The notes under the pieces: model-generated
What the model saw: the letters and a program-made list of their open reading frames with translations, nothing else
Databases searched by the model: none
Told to the model about the DNA's origin: nothing
Made by a program: the position numbers and the translations under genes
Assembly: GCF_001487165.1 (NCBI RefSeq)
Contig: NZ_LN913006.1
Location: forward strand, 2,529,220 to 2,593,219
Length of the DNA stretch: 64,000 bases
Direction of reading: 5' to 3'
DNA from: Blautia massiliensis (ex Durand et al. 2017)
GTDB lineage: Bacteria > Bacillota > Clostridia > Lachnospirales > Lachnospiraceae
In this document: positions 57,493-64,000 of the stretch, one piece after another
Layout: each line of letters starts with the position of its first letter
Position numbering within the stretch: the stretch's first letter is position 1

Positions 57493-57933
57493 TTAGCCCT
57501 CCTTGCTAATTTCTTTTACGATCAGCTTCACTCCGCGGATCTCTTCGATCTCAACCACTGCACCTGTTGGAATTTCTTCCCCGTCATCTGCGGTCCGTGC
57601 AGTCCACTCGATGTCATTGATCCTCACCTGCCCGGTCTGGGCCAGGTTGTTGACCGGCTGTATCACTACGGCTCTTTTTCCCAGAAGGCTCTCTGCATTG
57701 GTCTTTTCCACGCCCTTGTTCATGTAGCGGACCGCCAGAGGTCTGGTAAAGATCAGAAGCACCACGGAAACTCCGAAAAATAAAAGGAGCTGTACAACAA
57801 TTCCCCCACCAAGCCACGAGGCAATGCACGCCACAAGCGCACCGCCTGCAAACCAGACAGTGGTAAGTCCTACCGTGATTGCTTCAATTACCAGTAAAAT
57901 TGCCAGTATTCCAAGCCAGGCCAAAGGTGTCAT
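57493..57933 (-). CDS. NfeD-family membrane protein
   Basis: 146 residues: two or three membrane helices (LAWLGILAILLVIEAITVGL, FAGGALVACIASWLGGGIVV, LLLFFGVSVVLLIF) and a C-terminal soluble OB-like domain (LGKRAVVIQPVNNLAQTGQV, then IEEIRGVKLIVKE). This short NfeD lacks the serine protease domain of long forms. NfeD partners SPFH proteins, encoded here immediately downstream, probably in membrane quality control. Confidence 0.92.
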   Translation of the reverse strand: MTPLAWLGILAILLVIEAITVGLTTVWFAGGALVACIASWLGGGIVVQLLLFFGVSVVLLIFTRPLAVRYMNKGVEKTNAESLLGKRAVVIQPVNNLAQTGQVRINDIEWTARTADDGEEIPTGAVVEIEEIRGVKLIVKEISKEG

Positions 57934-57948
57934 AAAACCCCTCCTCTC

Positions 57949-58725
57949 TTATTCTCTTCTCTGTCTTGCAGCTTCGTACATCAGAATTCCCGATGCCATG
58001 GCAGCATTCAGCGATTCTACCTTTCCGCACATGGGAATGCGGATCAGACAGTCTGCTGCCTCCGCCGCCTGATCAGTCAGGCCCTTTCCCTCGTTTCCGA
58101 TGAAAAATGCGGTACCGCCCTTATAGGATTCCTGATCATAGGAATTCTCGCCCTTCAGATGAGCTGCAAAACTGCGGATTCCCTTTTCTTTCAGCTTCTT
58201 TTCTAATGATACCACATCTTCCACGTATAGAAAAGGCATTCTGTAAATGGAGCCCATGGTAGAACGGATCACCTTGGGATTTGTGATATCCACGCAGGTT
58301 TTTGTGAGGAAAACTCCGCTTACGCCGGCGCCCTCACCGGTCCTGAGAATGGTTCCCGCATTTCCCGGATCCTGAAGATCCTCCAGAACCATGACCAGAG
58401 GATTTTCTCCCGCCAGTACCTCTTCCTCGCTCCAGGAAGGCAACTTCAGAACTGTCAGGATCCCCTGGGGAGTCTTGGTATCACACATCTGACGGAATAC
58501 GGAATCCTTCACGATCTCACAGGGATATTTTTCTGCCTGAGACATCAGCTCTCCATCCCGGGAAACTGTCTCGGAAACAAACACCTGGGAAACCCAGCTT
58601 TCCGGTGCTTCCAGAAACATTTTCCGGCCCTCTGCCACAAAAAGTCCCTGCTCTCTTCTGGCTTTTGCCTTCTGGTTCAGCTGCATGACATTTTTTATTT
58701 TTGCATTTGATACACTGGTTATCAT
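57949..58725 (-). CDS. TrmH-family SPOUT RNA 2'-O-methyltransferase
   Basis: 258 residues: N-terminal substrate-binding domain (KIKNVMQLNQKAKARREQGL, FVAEGRKMF) of the SpoU_sub_bind type, then the trefoil-knot SPOUT domain with MVLEDLQDPGNAGTILRTGE (motif 1, N-x-G-x-x-x-R), FFIGNEGKGLTDQA (motif 2) and IPMCGKVESLNAAMASGILM (motif 3). It 2'-O-methylates rRNA or tRNA; the target (for example 23S rRNA as in TsnR/RlmB relatives) cannot be fixed from sequence. Precedes nfeD by 15 nt. Confidence 0.92.
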   Translation of the reverse strand: MITSVSNAKIKNVMQLNQKAKARREQGLFVAEGRKMFLEAPESWVSQVFVSETVSRDGELMSQAEKYPCEIVKDSVFRQMCDTKTPQGILTVLKLPSWSEEEVLAGENPLVMVLEDLQDPGNAGTILRTGEGAGVSGVFLTKTCVDITNPKVIRSTMGSIYRMPFLYVEDVVSLEKKLKEKGIRSFAAHLKGENSYDQESYKGGTAFFIGNEGKGLTDQAAEAADCLIRIPMCGKVESLNAAMASGILMYEAARQRRE

Positions 58726-58761
58726 ACTTTTATTTCTCTCCTTCCGGCAATCCGTATTCGG

Positions 58762-59421
58762 TTAACGTAATTCCTCACGACTTGCATTCAGATCCTTGTT
58801 TTTTCCGATGGCGATTATGGAACAGTTGTCCGGAAGCGGTTCGGAAGGATCCAGATCTACCGTGACATTTTCACCCAGCTTGATGCCAATGATATTAATG
58901 TGAAAACGCTCCCGTACATTCAGATCTACCAGATTTTTTCCAATCCAGGATACCGGCATGGAAAACTCCGCCATACTGAACTCCGCTGAAAGCTCAAACA
59001 CATCCAGATACCCGCCGGACATAAGATTTCTGGCAACCCGCAGTCCCATGGACTGTTCCGGATAAATGATCTTATCTGCACCGATTTTGTCAAGTATACG
59101 TCCATGAAGAGAATTCATACTTTTTGCAACTACAAAGGGCACTCCCAGATCTTTGGCCTGCATGGTTGCGGAAATACTGGCTTCCAGATTTTCGGCAACT
59201 GCGATAATGGCTACATCCACATTCTGAACTCCCAGAGCCTTCAGGATTCCCGGTTCACGGACATCTGCTTTTACCGCATAGGTTACTTTTTCGGAAATCT
59301 CTTCGATATTTTCTTCTTTGTCATCAATGGCAAGAACATCGCAGTCTGACTCTGCCAGCGTCACCGCCAGAGTCATTCCAAACTGTCCAAGCCCGATCAC
59401 GGCAAAAGATTTATTTTTCAT
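58762..59421 (-). CDS. ktrA: KtrA/TrkA-type K+ uptake regulatory subunit
   Basis: 219 residues: RCK_N Rossmann domain (SFAVIGLGQFGMTLAVTLAE with G-x-G-x-F/G; acidic end of strand 2 in VLAIDDKEENI), then RCK_C (VSWIGKNLVDLNVRERFHINIIG). Binds ATP/ADP and gates the membrane subunit encoded 13 nt upstream. The single RCK module fits KtrA rather than the double-module TrkA. Confidence 0.9.
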   Translation of the reverse strand: MKNKSFAVIGLGQFGMTLAVTLAESDCDVLAIDDKEENIEEISEKVTYAVKADVREPGILKALGVQNVDVAIIAVAENLEASISATMQAKDLGVPFVVAKSMNSLHGRILDKIGADKIIYPEQSMGLRVARNLMSGGYLDVFELSAEFSMAEFSMPVSWIGKNLVDLNVRERFHINIIGIKLGENVTVDLDPSEPLPDNCSIIAIGKNKDLNASREELR

Positions 59422-59434
59422 TCTATTCTCCTGT

Positions 59435-60829
59435 TTAACCGATCATGATATCTTCTTCACCGAGATGCGTGGTGCTTCCCGGCCTGTTGCGTACACGCAT
59501 CACAACTGCTGTTCCAAGTGTCAGCGGTCCGATACGTCCCAGATACATGGTAAGGATCACGATCCACTTGCCTGCCACATTCAGCTGAGGTGTCAGTCCT
59601 CTGGAAAGTCCTACTGTAGCCCCCGCAGAAGTGATCTCATATAAAACATCTGCCAAATCCACTCCCGGCATTACTGCGGACAAAAGCACCGTCATGGTAA
59701 AAAGGATCAGCACACTGGTTCCTGCAACAACCATGGCAGAACGGAGATAGCTCTCACGGATCCTGCGGCCGTATACCTCTACATCCTTTTTTCCCTGAAG
59801 ATATGCTGCAATAGAAAGGATCAGAACCGCAATGGTAGTAGTCTTCACACCACCGGCAGTGCCCATGGGTGATCCTCCGATAAACATCCACAGCAGGGAA
59901 ATGATCACGGTAGGTGTGGACAAAAGCGACTGATCCATGGTATAAAATCCCGCCGTACGTGTTGTCACTGACTGGAAAAAGGATGCCATGAGCTTTGTTC
60001 CCAGTGGTGCCCCCTTCAGCGTGGAAGGGTTTCCGGATTCAAAGATAAATACCAGAAATGCTCCTGAAAATACTAGGATCCCGGTCATCGTAAGGACCAG
60101 CTTGCTCTGAAGCCGCAGTACACGAAAAACTCTGGATGGGGAAAGCTCTTTTCTCAGAACCTTGCGGAATTTATCCCACAGATCCCACCAGACGATAAAT
60201 CCAAGACCTGACACAATGATCAGGCCAATCGTAGTGATATTGACCAGCGGATTGCTCACATATACCGAAAGGCTTGTTTCCCCGAAAAGATCGATCCCAG
60301 CGTTGCAGAATGCAGATACCGCCAGAAATATGGCATGCACCAGACCTTTTTTTATTCCAAATTCCGGTACAAAGCAAAACGCATACAGGACCGCACCGAT
60401 TCCTTCTGCAAGAAACACGCATTTCACCACACTGCGGACTACAGCCACGACTCCACCCATTTCATCCAGGTTATAGGATTCCTTGATGATCCGCCGGTTT
60501 TTCAGGGAAATTTTCCTCCGGAGGCTGATGAATATCATATTCGCCAGTGCGATCAGTCCAATCCCGCCGATCTGTATCAGGCACAGGATAACCGCTTTTC
60601 CAATGGGGCTCCACTGGACTGCCATAACAACTGTGGAAAGTCCTGTCACACATACGCTGGTCGCCGCTGTAAAAACAGCATCCGGGAAGGTAACAGCCTG
60701 CCCGGGTGCACTGCAAAACGGCATCCACAAAATAAGTCCACCTACAAAAATCACCCCCGCAAAGCCGAGGGCAATTATTTGTGACGTATTCAGTTTATGC
60801 AATCCGTCTGAAACTTTTTTTAAGTTCAT
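59435..60829 (-). CDS. ktrB: KtrB/TrkH-type K+ uptake channel subunit
   Basis: 464 residues with about ten membrane helices and four pore repeats. The selectivity loops are visible: AATSVCVTGLSTV, SAFCNAGIDLFG, SVTTRTAGFYTMD and SAGATVGLSRGLT, each with the conserved Gly. The GGSPMGTAGGVKTTT stretch is the KtrB/TrkH gate region. It takes up K+ (in many species Na+-dependent) together with KtrA. Order ktrB-ktrA with 13 nt between. Confidence 0.93.
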   Translation of the reverse strand: MNLKKVSDGLHKLNTSQIIALGFAGVIFVGGLILWMPFCSAPGQAVTFPDAVFTAATSVCVTGLSTVVMAVQWSPIGKAVILCLIQIGGIGLIALANMIFISLRRKISLKNRRIIKESYNLDEMGGVVAVVRSVVKCVFLAEGIGAVLYAFCFVPEFGIKKGLVHAIFLAVSAFCNAGIDLFGETSLSVYVSNPLVNITTIGLIIVSGLGFIVWWDLWDKFRKVLRKELSPSRVFRVLRLQSKLVLTMTGILVFSGAFLVFIFESGNPSTLKGAPLGTKLMASFFQSVTTRTAGFYTMDQSLLSTPTVIISLLWMFIGGSPMGTAGGVKTTTIAVLILSIAAYLQGKKDVEVYGRRIRESYLRSAMVVAGTSVLILFTMTVLLSAVMPGVDLADVLYEITSAGATVGLSRGLTPQLNVAGKWIVILTMYLGRIGPLTLGTAVVMRVRNRPGSTTHLGEEDIMIG

Positions 60830-60837
60830 AAATATCT

Positions 60838-61827
60838 TTATTTTCTGTAATTATGAGAAAGAGAATTGCAGACCTCCCACATGTAGGAATCTACATTCTT
60901 CTGCATTGCAAGAGCCTCATTGATGTCGAAATCAACAAACTCACCATGACGGTATCCAACCACACGGCTGCGTTTTCCGGCAACAAGAAGATCTACTGCA
61001 AGAGCACCCATCATGGACGCATATACACGGTCCTTACATGTAGGGCTTCCACCACGCTGCATGTGACCAAGGATCGTTGCACGTGTCTCGATACCTGTTG
61101 CAGCCTCGATACGCTTCGCCATAGCCTCTGAATGGCCGATACCCTCAGCATTTACGATGATATGGTGTTTCTTGCCTTTCTTACGGCTCTCTACGATATT
61201 GTCAATAAGCTTCTGCTCGTCGTAATCATATTTCTCCGGGATCAGGATATCCTCAGCACCGTTTGCGATACCGCACCATACTGCAAGGTATCCGGCGTTA
61301 CGTCCCATAACCTCGATGATACTGCATCTCTCATGGGATGTGGATGTATCACGTACCTTGTCAATAGCTTCCATAGCTGTATTTACAGCAGTATCGAAAC
61401 CGATGGTGTACTCGGTACATGCGATATCAAGGTCAATGGTTCCCGGCAGGCCAATGGTATTGATTCCAAGGTTCGCAAGCTTCTGAGCACCTGCGAAGGA
61501 TCCGTCTCCACCGATAACAACAAGGCCGTCGATCCCATGCTTTCTGCAGATCTCTGCAGCCTGCTGCTGTCCTTCCTCTGTTCTCATCTCTGCACATCTG
61601 GCAGTATAAAGAATTGTTCCGCCTCGCTCAATCGTATCGGAAACGTCCTTTGCTGTCATATCTCTGATCTCCTCATTTAAGAGACCGCTGTATCCTTTAT
61701 AGATTCCCTTTACGTTCAGTCCGCTGCTTAATCCTCTTCTGACAACAGCACGGATTGCAGCATTCATTCCAGGTGCGTCACCGCCACTGGTCAAAACGCC
61801 GATCGTTTTGATTTTGTTCTCTGCCAT
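60838..61827 (-). CDS. pfkA: ATP-dependent 6-phosphofructokinase
   Basis: Start at ATG 61827 with GGAGGA 7-8 nt upstream. 329 residues: ATP loop IGVLTSGGDAPGMNAAIR, GLVVIGGDGSFAGAQKLA (the Gly at the GGDGS position marks ATP rather than PPi use), catalytic PGTIDLDIACTEYTIGFDTA (T-I-D-x-D), EVMGRNAGYLAVW, and GHMQRGGSPTCKDR for fructose-6-phosphate binding. Commits glucose to glycolysis. The usual second Asn/Asp in 'PGTIDND' is L-D here, a variant worth noting. dnaE lies upstream on the same strand, as in many Firmicutes. Confidence 0.95.
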   Translation of the reverse strand: MAENKIKTIGVLTSGGDAPGMNAAIRAVVRRGLSSGLNVKGIYKGYSGLLNEEIRDMTAKDVSDTIERGGTILYTARCAEMRTEEGQQQAAEICRKHGIDGLVVIGGDGSFAGAQKLANLGINTIGLPGTIDLDIACTEYTIGFDTAVNTAMEAIDKVRDTSTSHERCSIIEVMGRNAGYLAVWCGIANGAEDILIPEKYDYDEQKLIDNIVESRKKGKKHHIIVNAEGIGHSEAMAKRIEAATGIETRATILGHMQRGGSPTCKDRVYASMMGALAVDLLVAGKRSRVVGYRHGEFVDFDINEALAMQKNVDSYMWEVCNSLSHNYRK

Positions 61828-61895
61828 ATTGTTATCCTCCATCTTATGAAACAACCTATTGTAATACACATATTCGGGTATAGTTTATAGCATTT

Positions 61896-64000
61896 TTATA
61901 AGTTTTTCAATACTCTCTCCACAATTTTAACATTGGAACTTCCATATTTTTTACACATGCGCTCCAGCCAGGAATCCTCGATATGGACCTGATAAGCAGG
62001 GGGAAGCTTCTTCATTGCCTTGACATCTTTGAGATAAATAACCACCGTGCTGTTTCCTCTGGATTCCATCAGATCATCTACCAGACCGGTCTCGGCTTTT
62101 GCGTACTCTTCCCGGCTTTCAAACTGGAGCCACAGTTCTCTTGGCATATCATCAAAAAGACGGACCTTTTCCAGGATCAGCTTGCTGGCTTTGTCGTCTT
62201 CTGCGGATACTCTTCCCTGAATAAAGAGCCGGGCATCTTCATTCAGGAACATCTGGCATTTTTCGTAATCACGTGGAAATACCACAACCTCCACGGTGCC
62301 TACCAGATCTTCCACTGTAAGGAACGCCATTACCTTATTATTCTTTGTATATTTTATGGTTTTATCCGTGATCATTCCACCCACGATCACTTTCTGGTTA
62401 TCGTAAACCTCCGGTATCCCTGTTTCATCATCCGGTTGAAAATCAGAAGTTTTTGCAGAGATCATTTTTTCCATCATATTCCGGTAACGCTCCAGCGGAT
62501 GACCGCTGAGATAGATGCCGAGAACTTCCTTCTCAAAGGTCAGTATCGTCTCCTTCGGATATTCTGCTGCCTGCGGCATACGGATCTCAAATTCCTTTTT
62601 ATCTTCTTCAGGCGCAATATCAAAAAGACTCAGCTGTCCCGCCATGGTATGCTTCTTATCCTGGTTGATACTGTCTATGATCTGCGTATAAACCGTCATT
62701 TTCTGATTCCGGTTTCCCTCCAGGCAATCCAGCGCTCCGGCCTTGATCAGATTTTCCACAACTCTCTTGTTGATCTGGTCGATATTTCGCTCAATAAATG
62801 TTTTCAGGGAGGTATATTCTCCGTGCTCCTCACGCTCCCGCACAATCCCCTCGATTACCGGACGGCCGATACTCTTGATGGCAGAAAGTGCATAACGAAT
62901 GGAACCATTGTCAACAGAAAAGCCATAAACACCATGATTGATATCCGGCGGAAGGATCCGGATCCCCATCTGACGGCATACAGAAATATACTCGGCAACC
63001 TTGTTCGGCATTTCCACAACGGATGTCATCAGTGCAGCCATAAATTCTACCGGATAGTAATATTTGAGATATGCCGTCTGGTAGGAAACCACTGCATAAG
63101 CGGCAGCGTGAGACTTATTGAAGGCATACTTTGCAAAATCTGTCATCTCATCGTAGATCTTGTTTGCGATCTCCTCGGAAATACCGTTGGCAATACATCC
63201 CGGTACTCCCTCTTCCACGTTTCCGTAAACGAAATTCTGACGTTCTTTTGCCATAACAGAAGCTTTTTTCTTGGACATGGCACGGCGCACCAGGTCACTT
63301 CGTCCAAGGGTGTAGCCTGCAAGCTCACGGACGATCTGCATAACCTGCTCCTGGTATACGATACAGCCATAGGTTGGCTTCAGGATCGGCTCCATCTGCG
63401 GACAGTCATAACGGATGGTATCCGGACGGTTTTTTCCACGGATGTACTGCGGAATGAAATCCATGGGACCCGGACGATAAAGCGAAATTCCCGCGATCAC
63501 GTCCTCAAGGCTCTGAGGCTTCAGCTCCTTCATGAAGCTTTTCATTCCGGCACTCTCCAGCTGGAACACACCGTCAGTACGTCCTGTTCCGAGAGAATCC
63601 AGTACCTTTTTGTCGTTGTAGTCGATCTTTTGCATATCCAGAAGCATACCGGTACTTTTTTCCACCATTTTCACAGCATTCTGGATAACCGTCAGGGTAC
63701 GGAGACCCAGGAAATCCATTTTCAGAAGTCCCAGCTCTTCCAGTGTTGTCATGGTAAACTGCGTGACAATGGAACCATCCTGTGCTCTGGAAAGGGGTAC
63801 GTATTCCGATACATCCTTCTGGCTGATCACAACACCTGCCGCATGCATGGAGGTATGCCTCGGAAGCCCCTCCAGACGTTTTGCCAGATCGATCAGACGA
63901 TGGATATCGTCCTGTTCCTCGTAAGCCTTGCGAAACTCCGGATTCATTCCCAGTGCCTTGTCAATGGTGATATTCAGCTCCTGTGGAATCATCTTGGCGA
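61896..64000 (-). CDS. dnaE: DNA polymerase III subunit alpha, 5' part outside the window
   Basis: The frame runs off the right edge (AKMIPQELNIT at the window end), so the first part (PHP domain and palm N-terminal part) is missing. Visible are the palm/fingers region (LPRHTSMHAAGVVISQKDVS, GLLKMDFLGLRTLTVI, ISLYRPGPMDFIPQYIRGK, GCIVYQEQVMQIVRELAGY, FAKYAFNKSHAAAYAVVSYQ), the helix-hairpin-helix region, and the OB fold (KVIVGGMITDKTIKYTKNNK). This is the DnaE-type replicative/lagging-strand polymerase. The end lies 68 bp upstream of the pfkA start. Confidence 0.95.
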   Translation of the reverse strand, partial: AKMIPQELNITIDKALGMNPEFRKAYEEQDDIHRLIDLAKRLEGLPRHTSMHAAGVVISQKDVSEYVPLSRAQDGSIVTQFTMTTLEELGLLKMDFLGLRTLTVIQNAVKMVEKSTGMLLDMQKIDYNDKKVLDSLGTGRTDGVFQLESAGMKSFMKELKPQSLEDVIAGISLYRPGPMDFIPQYIRGKNRPDTIRYDCPQMEPILKPTYGCIVYQEQVMQIVRELAGYTLGRSDLVRRAMSKKKASVMAKERQNFVYGNVEEGVPGCIANGISEEIANKIYDEMTDFAKYAFNKSHAAAYAVVSYQTAYLKYYYPVEFMAALMTSVVEMPNKVAEYISVCRQMGIRILPPDINHGVYGFSVDNGSIRYALSAIKSIGRPVIEGIVREREEHGEYTSLKTFIERNIDQINKRVVENLIKAGALDCLEGNRNQKMTVYTQIIDSINQDKKHTMAGQLSLFDIAPEEDKKEFEIRMPQAAEYPKETILTFEKEVLGIYLSGHPLERYRNMMEKMISAKTSDFQPDDETGIPEVYDNQKVIVGGMITDKTIKYTKNNKVMAFLTVEDLVGTVEVVVFPRDYEKCQMFLNEDARLFIQGRVSAEDDKASKLILEKVRLFDDMPRELWLQFESREEYAKAETGLVDDLMESRGNSTVVIYLKDVKAMKKLPPAYQVHIEDSWLERMCKKYGSSNVKIVERVLKNL

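Noticed and set aside
55571-57783. Very long plus-strand ORFs (over 400 codons) opposite argF and the SPFH gene
   Set aside because: They are exact antisense shadows of two strongly conserved genes, are rich in Cys/Leu/His as antisense frames are, and lack ribosome sites.
1-64000. CRISPR array, tRNA or rRNA genes
   Set aside because: No regularly spaced repeats with variable spacers, cloverleaf-type sequence or conserved rRNA segments were found by reading.

Overview
The window comes from a low-to-mid GC Firmicute, most likely a gut Lachnospiraceae (Blautia/Ruminococcus-like; the genus is inference). The right third is ordinary chromosome, almost all on the minus strand: lysS-greA, a glycosyltransferase, dusB with a DUF6145 gene, birA, argF, an SPFH/NfeD pair, a TrmH-type methyltransferase, a Ktr/Trk K+ uptake pair, pfkA and the 3' two thirds of dnaE. 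The rest is a stack of mobile DNA lying downstream of lysS.

Region A (1-11,282, minus strand after a partial TetR gene) is a decaying integrative/mobilizable element. It carries a RelBE-type toxin-antitoxin pair, an uncharacterised two-gene unit (DUF4365 nuclease-like protein plus a 385-residue partner) between two ~58-bp direct repeats, a Toprim/AAA replication protein, a DUF6414 protein, an MmeI-like type IIL restriction-modification enzyme with its own HTH gene, an N-terminally truncated SSB, TnpV and excisionase-like DUF6462 genes, one with an amber stop.

Region B (about 11,283-43,999, plus strand) is a complete-looking Tn916/Tn1549-family ICE of ~32.7 kb. Its left end starts with a sortase-anchored thioester/VaFE surface protein. 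DUF961 genes, TcpA, oriT, the MobT relaxase, DUF3789, TcpD, two ArdA proteins, TcpE, the VirB4-like ATPase, the VirB6-like membrane protein, the NlpC/P60 hydrolase and TcpC follow. Cargo then comprises two two-component system/ABC-transporter modules (one like the CprABC/NisFEG lantibiotic protection type, one FtsX/MacB-like). The right end carries an Orf7-type sigma factor, Orf8, Xis and Int. Three small cargo cassettes (MBL hydrolase, VanZ, GNAT) have near-identical terminators, and one is preceded by a second, diverged copy of the tcpD 3' end, which records sequential cassette insertion. The ICE sits in the T-run of a terminator of region A.

Region C (44,000-49,313) lies between the intact lysS and a displaced 103-bp lysS 3'-end copy that is about 90% identical. 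It holds a frameshifted S24 repressor remnant, a small XRE gene, a membrane-tethered MerR regulator, a DUF1847 gene, a tyrosine recombinase lacking its arm-binding domain and fused at its start to a DUF4379 fragment, and a VOC gene. The lysS 3' end has therefore been an integration target. Tandem 11-bp repeats of the kind bound by Tn916-type integrase N-domains occur at all three element edges.

No tRNA, rRNA or CRISPR array was recognised.
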